From Bacilli bacterium (GTDB taxonomy: Bacteria > Bacillota_I > Bacilli_A > RF39 > UBA660), in contig JAILLM010000173.1 in NCBI GenBank assembly GCA_024693165.1, positions 1-5,155 on the forward strand: a DNA stretch of 5,155 nucleotides, given 5' to 3'. The translations under genes and the position numbers were made by a program. How positions within the stretch are numbered: the stretch's first letter is position 1; each line of letters opens with the position of its first letter. Below the pieces are notes generated by a model, which was not told the origin of the DNA, ran no database searches, and worked only from the letters and a program-made list of their open reading frames with translations. Shown here piece after piece: positions 1-5,155 of the stretch.

Positions 1-225
1 GCAATGTTCTATCAATTTTTTATATTAATTTTAAGTAAAATCAAGATTGATCGTGTAAATATATATTAGAGGACAGTATTATCCTTTTTACTCACAACTA
101 CCACCTCACTTTCTTTGCTAGAGTAAGTGAGATAACATGCAGGATAATACTGTCCTCTAATATATATTTACACGATCAATCTTGATTTTACTTAAAATTA
201 ATATAAAAAATTGATAGAACATTGC
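1..225. repeat. Perfect long inverted repeat (85-base arms, 55-base loop)
   Basis: Bases 1-85 are the exact reverse complement of bases 141-225. I compared every position and found no mismatch. The arms enclose a non-repeated 55-base segment (86-140). As DNA this could extrude a cruciform; as RNA it would form a very long hairpin. The arms are AT-rich, contain no usable ORF, and the right arm is not followed by a T-tract, so it does not look like a terminator. The left arm starts at the first base of the window, so the repeat may continue outside it; 85 is a minimum. Possible explanations are a palindromic miniature element, an invertible segment, a structured RNA, or a fold-back artefact at a contig end. 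Perfect palindromes of this size are usually unstable in bacteria with SbcCD-type nucleases, so perfect identity implies recent origin, active maintenance or artefact. Confidence 0.95.
86..140 (+). other. Loop segment of the palindrome, with an internal hairpin
   Basis: This 55-base segment between the repeat arms is unlike the rest of the intergenic DNA. Its first half is C- and T-rich (CTCACAACTACCACCTCACT). CTCACTT (105-111) can pair with AAGTGAG (125-131), giving a 7-bp inner hairpin with a 13-base loop. Alternative pairings exist, for example TTACTC (88-93) with GAGTAA (121-126), so it could switch between folds if transcribed. Bases 103-114 resemble the 3' end of 16S rRNA (CACCTCCTTTCT) apart from one changed or inserted base. 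Bases 105-116 are complementary to the ribosome-binding site of the downstream ABC gene. No ORF is visible. The role is unknown. Confidence 0.5.
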
Positions 226-297
226 AGATTTTAAAAAATGGTAAGTAATATTAATTTATAGTTTTATAAAATTAGTTTTTATTATAAAATGTAAGTG
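226..297 (+). promoter_or_regulatory. AT-rich spacer with a possible -10 box for a small RNA
   Basis: This stretch is almost entirely A and T and has no ORF of note. The one promoter-like element is TATAAA at 283-288. No good -35 hexamer sits about 17 bases upstream. If used, it would start RNA near 295, just before the 298-327 hairpin, giving a transcript of roughly 70 bases that ends at the 339-367 terminator. In DNA this AT-rich such boxes occur by chance, so the call is weak. Confidence 0.2.
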
Positions 298-327
298 GAG
301 GTAATATTATTCACTTAATATTACCTC
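298..327 (+). other. 12-bp perfect hairpin enclosing a GGAGG sequence
   Basis: GAGGTAATATTA (298-309) is the exact reverse complement of TAATATTACCTC (316-327), with a 6-base loop (310-315). A strong Shine-Dalgarno-like GGAGGT (297-302) lies in the 5' arm and would be hidden in the stem. No start codon with a meaningful ORF follows it, so it does not look like a masked ribosome-binding site. It lies only 11 bases before the terminator stem at 339, so the two probably fold as tandem hairpins of one RNA, either a small RNA or the 3' end of a transcript entering from the left. No T-tract follows it, so it is not itself a terminator. Confidence 0.6.
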
Positions 328-338
328 TTGGGAAGATG

Positions 339-367
339 GCATCAGTTTTTTAAACTGATGCTTTTTT
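339..367 (+). terminator. Intrinsic terminator, plus strand
   Basis: GCATCAGTTT (339-348) pairs perfectly with AAACTGATGC (352-361) around a 3-base loop, and six T residues follow at once (362-367). This is a textbook Rho-independent terminator for plus-strand transcription. The minus strand has no T-tract after the stem, so it is not bidirectional. There is no protein gene upstream in the window, so it ends a transcript from beyond the left edge, a small RNA, or a leader of the ABC gene. I found no alternative pairing partner for its 5' arm that would act as an anti-terminator. Confidence 0.85.
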
Positions 368-388
368 GTTAAATAATATGTAAAATTA

Positions 389-429
389 TTGTTTATATTA
401 TTGAGTTTTTAAGATACAATTATTATAGA
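389..429 (+). promoter_or_regulatory. Possible promoter of the ABC transporter gene
   Basis: The DNA between the terminator and the gene contains weak sigma-A-like elements. TTGAGT (401-406) is 17 bases from TATAGA (424-429), each matching about four of six consensus positions. TACAAT (415-420) is a better -10 box, but its nearest -35-like sequence, TTGTTT (389-394), is 20 bases away. Either option would start RNA about 15-30 bases before the ATG at 456. A promoter is expected here because a strong terminator lies immediately upstream. Which hexamers are used cannot be decided from sequence. Confidence 0.35.
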
Positions 430-439
430 GTGAATATAG

Positions 440-451
440 AAAGAAGGTGAG
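440..451 (+). promoter_or_regulatory. Ribosome-binding site that sets the ABC gene start
   Basis: AAAGAAGGTGAG matches the GGTGA part of the extended Shine-Dalgarno sequence. GGTGA (446-450) is five bases from ATG 456, the same GGTGA-N5-ATG spacing seen before fmt (3618-3622, ATG 3628). The in-frame GTG at 447 lies inside this site and therefore should not be the start. The whole site is complementary to bases 105-116 in the loop of the upstream palindrome (12 pairs, one of them G-U). Confidence 0.8.
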
Positions 452-455
452 TCTA

Positions 456-3400
456 ATGCTTGAAATTAAAAGGTTAACTAAAGTATATGAAACTGCTGGC
501 TTTACACAAATAGCATTAGATGAAGTTTCTGTTAATTTCAGAAAGTGCGAATTTGCATCTATACTAGGTCAATCAGGATCAGGTAAGACTACTTTCTTAA
601 ATATAATCGGAGGATTAGACCACTATACATCCGGAGACTTAATAATCAATGAAGTAAGTACTAAAGATTATACTGATAGAGATTGGGATACTTATAGAAA
701 TCACAGAGTAGGTTTTGTATTTCAAAGTTATAATCTTATTTCACATCAAACAGTATTAAGAAATGTTGAACTAGCTTTAACACTTTCAGGTGTTTCTAAA
801 GAAGAAAGAAAAGAAAAGGCACTAAAGTCGCTTAAAGATGTTGGACTAGAAAAACATGTATATAAAAAACCTAATCAATTAAGTGGTGGACAAATGCAAA
901 GGGTAGCAATCGCAAGAGCACTAGTAAATAATCCTGAAATTATTCTTGCAGATGAACCAACCGGAGCATTAGATTCAGAAACAAGTAAACAAATAATGGA
1001 AGTACTTAAAAATGTTTCCAAAGAAAAACTTGTTATTATGGTTACTCATAATCCTGAACTTGCTAAGAAATATTCTAATAGAATTATTAATATAAAAGAT
1101 GGACATATTATTTCTGATACTAATCCATATGATGGAAAAGAAAATACTAAAGAATCTACGAAAGTATTAAAGAATAAAAGTAAAAGAACAAGTATGTCAT
1201 TCTTAACTGCTTTATCTTTATCATTTAATAACTTAATGACAAAGAAAGCTAGAACACTACTTGTTGCATTTGCAGGTTCGATAGGAATTATTGGTATAGC
1301 ATTAATATTAGCTATCTCAACTGGATTCCAAAACTATGTAGATGATATCCAAGAAGATACATTAACTAGTTATCCATTAACAATCATGAAAGAGTCTGTT
1401 GATATCACTAGTATGTTACTTGGTCTTTCAGGGCAAGATGATGATACTGAAAAAGTAAGCGGAGAAACTGTAATCGAAAAACAACAAGTTTCTAAAACAC
1501 TTGCTAGTATTAAAGCAAATGATATTAAATCATTTAAAAAGTATTTAGAATCTAATAGAGATAAATTAAAGAAAGATGTTTCATCAATTGGATACATGTA
1601 TTCAGTTGATCCATATATTTATACATATGATGCAAGTAAATCGATAGCTAAAGTAAATCCAAGTAATTTATTCTCATCTATGTATAATTCAAATGTTTTA
1701 ACTTCGGTTGGATCAGCTAATTCAATATTTAGTCCAATGTTAAATGATGAATCAACTTATAAAGAACAATATGAAATACTAAAAGGAAGACTTCCAGAAA
1801 GTTATGATGAAATAGTTGTTTCTCTTCCTAAGAAAAATGAAATACCAGATCTTTTAGTTTATTCATTAGGCTTTAGAGATAATAAAGAATTAAGTGATAT
1901 AATAAGTAAAATATTTAGAGGAGAAGGTGTTTCAAATTTAAATGAACCACTTAAACTTACTTATGACGATATATTAAATAGAGACTTAAGAATGATTCTT
2001 CCATTTAACCTTTATAAATATAATGATAAATATGAAGTATATGAAGATATGTCTAAAGATACTGAATATATGAAGAATCAATATGATAAAGCAATTAAAT
2101 TAAAGATAGTAGGAGTTATCGCCCCTAAATCAACATCTCCGAGTTCAATGACTTCTGGTATTTATTATAAACAAGAACTAGTTGATTATATAATTGATGA
2201 AGCAAGTAAAACTGAGATAGTAAAAGCTCAACTAAAAGACTCAACTATTGATGTATTCTCAGGAAATAAGTTTGATGAAAAAGATAATACTGATTCATTT
2301 ACATTTAGCGATTTAGTATCTGTAGATGAAGACAAATTAAAAGAAGTCTTTAATGTTAATATTGATGAAAAACAAATGGCCAAGGATTCTGAATTTTATA
2401 TAAGTAATATTAATGGAGCAATAACAACAGATACAACCCAAGCACTTGAATCTTATGAAGAAGCATTTAATAAAGTATTAGATAACTTTAAAAACTATTT
2501 AGATGTAGATTCTTATCTTAATAGTAGTGATTTAAATTCAATGGTATCCTCATTAGAAAAAGAATATTATATTCCAGCAGATACTTATAAAACTATTTAT
2601 AAAGGTATCTTGGAAGGAATACTTACAGCATACAATACTGCCATAGCAAATATTCCAGAAGCACTTCCAGATGAAACTAAAGAAACTATGAAAGATGCTA
2701 TTTATACTCAAATAATAAATGGAATAAATGATAGAGTAGAAGTCCAAGCAAGTATAATTGAAATGGCTAAGACTATGACTGAAACTAAAATGAGAGTAAT
2801 AATACTTAAGAATGTATCTGAAATGACTTCTAACATAACTAGTAAATTATCTAATGCCTTTAGTATTGATTCAAGCAAATTTACTAGTGCATTTAAACTT
2901 AACTTTAGTGAAGACGAACTTATGAGAGTAGTAACTGCAATGACTAGCGAAGAAAGTTCAGCAGAAACAAATCTTCTTAAACTTGGATATCAAGATAAAG
3001 AAGAACCTACTATTATTTCAGTATACTTTACTTCATTTAATGGAAAAGAAAACTTCCTTAAATTTATTAAAGAATATAATGACAAAGTTGAAGAGAAAAA
3101 AGAAATAAACTATTCAGATTTAACTGGTTCATTAATGTCTTCGGTTAAAACTATAGTTAATGCAGTAAGTTATGTTTTAATTGCTTTTGTATCTATTTCA
3201 CTTGTTGTATCTTCAATTATGATTGGAGTTATAACATATATCTCAGTTTATGAAAGAACTAAAGAAATAGGTATTTTAAGAAGTATTGGTGCATCCAAAG
3301 GAAATATCTCATCTATATTTAATGCAGAAACATTTATTATAGGATTCCTTTCAGGACTTATTGGTATAGGAATATCTTATATAGCTATTCCAATAATAAA

Positions 3401-3569
3401 TGCAGTAATTCATAACTTAACTGAAAACATGTCTTTAAATGCTAAACTTACTTTAGATAATTCAATACTTTTAATTATCCTAAGTATAGTACTTACTTTA
3501 ATAGGTGGACTAATACCTGCAAAAGCAGCATCTAAGCGAGATCCAGTTGAGGCTTTAAGAACAGAGTAA
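456..3569 (+). CDS. Fused ABC transporter, ATPase plus FtsX-type permease with giant extracytoplasmic domain (MacB-like)
   Basis: A 1,037-residue protein joining an ATPase and a permease in one chain. The ATPase (about 1-225) is complete: Walker A GQSGSGKT (38-45), Q-loop Q90, signature LSGGQ (142-146), Walker B ILADEP with catalytic E167, D-loop GALD (170-173) and H198. It resembles the LolD/MacB family. The first membrane helix is about 268-288. A cysteine-free extracytoplasmic region of about 600 residues follows, including a MacB-core-like stretch (GRLPESYDEIVV near 444, LKIVGVIAPKS near 550). Three C-terminal helices are at about 904-929, 959-981 and 1003-1022, with the FtsX-family motif YERTKEIGILRSIGAS (932-947) and the ending DPVEALR. 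Such proteins use ATP to drive movements of the outer domain (mechanotransmission): efflux of peptides or toxins, lipoprotein handling, or control of cell-wall enzymes. The substrate cannot be told. The start is ATG 456, chosen from the ribosome-binding site. No partner gene is visible. Confidence 0.93.
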   Translation: MLEIKRLTKVYETAGFTQIALDEVSVNFRKCEFASILGQSGSGKTTFLNIIGGLDHYTSGDLIINEVSTKDYTDRDWDTYRNHRVGFVFQSYNLISHQTVLRNVELALTLSGVSKEERKEKALKSLKDVGLEKHVYKKPNQLSGGQMQRVAIARALVNNPEIILADEPTGALDSETSKQIMEVLKNVSKEKLVIMVTHNPELAKKYSNRIINIKDGHIISDTNPYDGKENTKESTKVLKNKSKRTSMSFLTALSLSFNNLMTKKARTLLVAFAGSIGIIGIALILAISTGFQNYVDDIQEDTLTSYPLTIMKESVDITSMLLGLSGQDDDTEKVSGETVIEKQQVSKTLASIKANDIKSFKKYLESNRDKLKKDVSSIGYMYSVDPYIYTYDASKSIAKVNPSNLFSSMYNSNVLTSVGSANSIFSPMLNDESTYKEQYEILKGRLPESYDEIVVSLPKKNEIPDLLVYSLGFRDNKELSDIISKIFRGEGVSNLNEPLKLTYDDILNRDLRMILPFNLYKYNDKYEVYEDMSKDTEYMKNQYDKAIKLKIVGVIAPKSTSPSSMTSGIYYKQELVDYIIDEASKTEIVKAQLKDSTIDVFSGNKFDEKDNTDSFTFSDLVSVDEDKLKEVFNVNIDEKQMAKDSEFYISNINGAITTDTTQALESYEEAFNKVLDNFKNYLDVDSYLNSSDLNSMVSSLEKEYYIPADTYKTIYKGILEGILTAYNTAIANIPEALPDETKETMKDAIYTQIINGINDRVEVQASIIEMAKTMTETKMRVIILKNVSEMTSNITSKLSNAFSIDSSKFTSAFKLNFSEDELMRVVTAMTSEESSAETNLLKLGYQDKEEPTIISVYFTSFNGKENFLKFIKEYNDKVEEKKEINYSDLTGSLMSSVKTIVNAVSYVLIAFVSISLVVSSIMIGVITYISVYERTKEIGILRSIGASKGNISSIFNAETFIIGFLSGLIGIGISYIAIPIINAVIHNLTENMSLNAKLTLDNSILLIILSIVLTLIGGLIPAKAASKRDPVEALRTE

Positions 3570-3603
3570 GAAGAGTTATCTCTTCTTTTTTGTTTGTTTT
3601 TTT
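3568..3603 (+). terminator. Intrinsic terminator after the ABC transporter gene
   Basis: AAGAAGAG (3568-3575) pairs with CTCTTCTT (3580-3587) around the loop TTAT, and T-rich DNA follows to 3603, broken only by two G residues. The stem begins inside the TAA stop codon of the ABC gene. This separates that gene from fmt transcriptionally. The AT-rich 8-bp stem is modest, so some read-through is possible. Confidence 0.8.
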
Positions 3604-3611
3604 AGTATAAT
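3583..3611 (+). promoter_or_regulatory. Likely fmt promoter with consensus -10 box, very short leader
   Basis: TATAAT (3606-3611) is a perfect -10 hexamer directly after the T-tail of the preceding terminator. The sequence 17 bases upstream is TTCTTT (3583-3588), a poor -35 match that lies in the terminator stem and tail. Transcription would begin near 3618, right at the ribosome-binding sequence GGTGA (3618-3622), which is five bases from the fmt ATG. The leader would be only about ten bases, leaving no room for leader-based regulation. Terminator and promoter overlap, which is an economical arrangement. Confidence 0.55.
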
Positions 3612-3627
3612 AACATTGGTGATTTAA

Positions 3628-4578
3628 ATGTCTAAAACATTAAAAGATTTAAAAGTAGTATTTATGGGAACTCCTGAATTTTCAGTTCCAATCCTAGAAA
3701 GTTTAATTGAACTTACTGATGTTGTATTAGTAGTTTCTCAACCTGATAAAGAAGTAGGAAGAAAAAGAGTACTTACTCCAAGTCCAGTTAAAGCTTGTGC
3801 TTTAGAACATGGTATTGAAGTATTTACTCCAAATAAAATTAGAGAAGAATATGAATATGTTTTAAATAAGAAACCAGATATTATTATAACTGCAGCTTAT
3901 GGACAAATTGTTCCAAAGCAAATGTTAATATATCCTGATTATGGATGCATTAATGTACACGGTTCATTACTTCCTAAATATAGAGGAGCTTCTCCAATTC
4001 AATCTGCAATTATGAATGGTGATTCAACTACAGGTATTACTTTAATGTATATGGAAGAAGGATTAGATACTGGTAACATTATTCATGCAAAAGAAATTGA
4101 TATAGATCCTGAAGATACTTATGGGACTTTATCAGATAAGTTATCTATTTTAGGAAGAGACTTACTTGTAAAAACTTTACCGGTAATCTTTGAAGGAGAA
4201 AACTTCGACATTCCACAAAATGATGATGAAGCAACTCATACAGTTAAAATTAAAAGGGAAGATGAAAGATTAGATTTTAATAAAACTGCAGTTGAATTAC
4301 ATAACTTAGTAAGAGCATTAAATCCAACACCACTTGCAAATGTTTTAGTAAATGGCGAAGAATGGAAAGTACTTACAACTGAAGTAGGTAGTGAAACAAG
4401 TGAATTACCAGGAACGGTAGTTGCTGTTAATAAAGATTCTTTTGAAGTAGCTTGTTCAGACTCTACATTAATTATTAAAAGAATAAAACCTGCTGGTAAA
4501 AAAGAAATGTTAGTAAGAGACTTCTTTAATGGATATAATAAAGACTCTTTAAAAGGAGTTGTATTAAATGAAGAATAA
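3628..4578 (+). CDS. fmt: Methionyl-tRNA formyltransferase
   Basis: The enzyme transfers a formyl group from 10-formyltetrahydrofolate to methionine on initiator tRNA in the cytoplasm, making the fMet-tRNA that starts bacterial translation. It has 316 residues, close to the usual length of about 315. The N-terminal domain opens with VFMGTPEFSVPILE (11-24). The folate-binding and catalytic region contains NVHGSLLPKYRGASPIQ (109-125), with catalytic Asn109 and His111, and Asp147 in EEGLDTGNII; these correspond to the Asn-His-Asp set of the family. The C-terminal tRNA-binding domain (about 207-316) has the expected RALNPTPLANVLVNGEEWKV and KPAGKKEML stretches, so the gene is intact. The start at 3628 follows GGTGA with five-base spacing and gives a slightly long nine-residue lead before the first strand. 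The frequent neighbours def, priA and rsmB are not seen here; it overlaps a small membrane-protein gene downstream. Confidence 0.97.
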   Translation: MSKTLKDLKVVFMGTPEFSVPILESLIELTDVVLVVSQPDKEVGRKRVLTPSPVKACALEHGIEVFTPNKIREEYEYVLNKKPDIIITAAYGQIVPKQMLIYPDYGCINVHGSLLPKYRGASPIQSAIMNGDSTTGITLMYMEEGLDTGNIIHAKEIDIDPEDTYGTLSDKLSILGRDLLVKTLPVIFEGENFDIPQNDDEATHTVKIKREDERLDFNKTAVELHNLVRALNPTPLANVLVNGEEWKVLTTEVGSETSELPGTVVAVNKDSFEVACSDSTLIIKRIKPAGKKEMLVRDFFNGYNKDSLKGVVLNEE

Positions 4579-5143
4579 TAAAGAAGAAAAAAGTACATGG
4601 GAAAAATTTAAATATAATTATGACCATTTAGAAGGTTTTGATTCATTAGTTAAAATAGTTTTATTCTTTGCTATTTGTTTAGTAATAATCTTAGTTGCTA
4701 AAACAACTCTTAATCAAGAAAGAAAAGAAGAAAACACTAACGTTACAACAACTAGTACAAATGAACAATCATCACTAAAAGGAATCCTAGATACTTTAAT
4801 TAAAAAGGAAGCCACTATTAAAGTTACTAAAGGTGATTATGTAGCAGTAGTTAAAAAAGTTAAAGAATCAAATGGAGAAATAACTGGTTTAATTCAAGAT
4901 AATTCTAAACAATTAAAAGAATTTAAAATTAGTGAACAAAAAGTATATGAAATAGTATTAGATGAAGAGATTGAAAATGAAGAACTATTTAAAGAAATAA
5001 ATACAAACTTTGTAATACCATCTGTATTAGTAGGTATACTTGAAGATACTAACGGTAAAAATGCGAATAAAGCAACTAAAACAACTAATAGTCTTTTTTT
5101 CATTTCTTTCTTCCTTTCCTATATTATCTTGTTGTTTATATAA
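4568..5143 (+). CDS. Small single-pass membrane protein of unknown function, 3' end doubtful
   Basis: I do not recognise this 191-residue protein. Its ATG overlaps the end of fmt by 11 bases, and AAGGAG (4553-4558) lies nine bases upstream inside fmt, so it is probably co-transcribed and translationally coupled. The N-terminus is lysine-rich (residues 1-26), followed by one membrane helix (about 28-45, LVKIVLFFAICLVIILVA). The positive charge before the helix predicts the N-terminus inside and the rest outside. A Thr/Ser/Asn linker (about 50-68) leads to a mixed region (about 69-150) of alternating charged and hydrophobic residues that looks folded. The last 17 residues (SLFFISFFLSYIILLFI) are a sudden hydrophobic tail encoded by a nearly pure pyrimidine run, with TTC, ATC and TTG codons that are uncommon upstream. 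The true C-terminus is probably lost or replaced after about residue 155-174. The start and first 150 residues look reliable. Confidence 0.72.
   Translation: MKNNKEEKSTWEKFKYNYDHLEGFDSLVKIVLFFAICLVIILVAKTTLNQERKEENTNVTTTSTNEQSSLKGILDTLIKKEATIKVTKGDYVAVVKKVKESNGEITGLIQDNSKQLKEFKISEQKVYEIVLDEEIENEELFKEINTNFVIPSVLVGILEDTNGKNANKATKTTNSLFFISFFLSYIILLFI
4894..5103 (-). CDS. Possible 5' end of a secreted-protein gene (only the first ~22-30 codons credible)
   Basis: Read on the minus strand, the window end gives AGGAAAGGAAGAAAGA, a strong ribosome-binding site with GG at 5114-5113, nine bases before an ATG (5103-5101). The peptide begins MKKRLLVVLVALFAFLPL and continues VSSSIPTNTDG: a basic N-region, a hydrophobic core and a small-residue Ser-Ser-Ser cleavage region, without a lipobox cysteine. 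The codons fit this genome. Beyond about residue 30 the frame is simply the antisense of the plus-strand gene and stops after 69 codons, so it is not an intact gene. The best reading is that the start of a secreted-protein gene has been joined here in inverted orientation. The alternative is a chance reversal of a Lys/Asn/Thr-rich tail; the coincident ribosome-binding site argues against that but does not exclude it. Confidence 0.3.
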   Translation of the reverse strand: MKKRLLVVLVALFAFLPLVSSSIPTNTDGITKFVFISLNSSSFSISSSNTISYTFCSLILNSFNCLELS

Positions 5144-5152
5144 ATATAGGAA
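5116..5152. other. 10-bp inverted repeat at the right end
   Basis: TTCCTATATT (5116-5125) is the reverse complement of AATATAGGAA (5143-5152), with a 17-base loop that contains most of the stop codon of the plus-strand gene. Only TTT follows before the window ends, so a terminator tail cannot be confirmed. On the minus strand the same stem would cover the first bases of the purine-rich ribosome-binding site at 5120-5110. It may be a weak terminator, part of a minus-strand leader, or chance in AT-rich DNA. Confidence 0.35.
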
Positions 5153-5155
5153 TTT

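Noticed and set aside
86..140. Loop segment as the true 3' end of a 16S rRNA gene
   Set aside because: Only about 12 bases resemble the anti-Shine-Dalgarno region, with one change, and no other rRNA sequence flanks it.
336..353. Five-codon ORF (MASVF) entering the terminator, as a possible leader peptide
   Set aside because: It has no properly spaced ribosome-binding site, no regulatory codon run, and ends in the terminator loop; the match is trivial in length.
447..455. GTG at 447 as the start of the ABC transporter, adding three residues
   Set aside because: It lies within the ribosome-binding sequence. ATG 456 has the same GGTGA-N5-ATG spacing as fmt and gives the usual MLEIKRLTK-type beginning of this ATPase family.
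1..455. tRNA gene, CRISPR array or known riboswitch in the intergenic region
   Set aside because: There is no cloverleaf, no direct repeats with regular spacing, and no conserved riboswitch core that I recognise; the repeat present is a single inverted pair.
1370..1597. Minus-strand ORF of 75 codons inside the ABC gene
   Set aside because: It is antisense to an intact, well-supported coding region and its composition is that of a shadow frame.
2553..2747. Minus-strand ORF of 64 codons inside the ABC gene
   Set aside because: It is rich in Phe, Ile, Ser and Tyr as expected from the complement of a Lys/Asn/Glu-rich gene, and lies wholly within the transporter gene.
4236..4598. Minus-strand ORF of 120 codons over the end of fmt
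   Set aside because: It overlaps the conserved C-terminal domain of fmt, shows no recognisable motif, and its start falls in the next gene.
456..5143. Use of the Mycoplasma genetic code (TGA as Trp), suggested by the low GC content
   Set aside because: The Trp codons checked in the three genes are TGG, and the ORFs end in TAA with no in-frame TGA, so there is no positive evidence for recoding.

Overview
This 5,155-base window is strongly AT-rich and reads like a low-GC Bacillota or Mollicutes-related bacterium. That is an inference from base composition, TTA/AAA/GAA-type codon use, GGTGA/AAGGAG ribosome-binding sites and TAA stops; no rRNA or other phylogenetic marker is present. All Trp codons I checked in the three plus-strand genes are TGG, and no in-frame TGA interrupts them, so nothing points to the Mycoplasma code.

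Layout. Bases 1-455 carry no protein gene but are full of structure. A perfect inverted repeat with 85-base arms surrounds a 55-base loop (1-225). A separate 12-bp hairpin follows (298-327), then a classical intrinsic terminator (339-367), then a weak promoter region. Next come three plus-strand genes: a 1,037-residue fused ABC transporter of the MacB/FtsX-permease type (456-3569), which ends in its own terminator; fmt, methionyl-tRNA formyltransferase (3628-4578), with a TATAAT box inside the terminator tail and a very short leader; and a small single-pass membrane protein of unknown function (4568-5143) that overlaps fmt by 11 bases and is probably translationally coupled to it.

Functionally, fmt is housekeeping (initiator tRNA formylation). 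The ABC protein is an envelope machine with a very large extracytoplasmic domain. The third gene is unknown. The ABC gene and fmt look like separate transcription units, while fmt and the third gene form an operon.

The two ends of the window are the odd parts. The left end is an exact palindrome whose outer edge coincides with base 1, so its true length is unknown and a fold-back assembly or amplification artefact must be considered. Its loop can pair over 12 consecutive bases, one of them G-U, with the ribosome-binding site of the ABC gene. At the right end, the last part of the third gene reads better on the minus strand: a purine-rich ribosome-binding site followed by a textbook signal peptide. 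This suggests a junction (rearrangement or chimera) near 5030-5091. I do not see a clearly new multi-gene system. The best candidate for something undescribed is the hairpin and possible riboregulator region upstream of the ABC gene.
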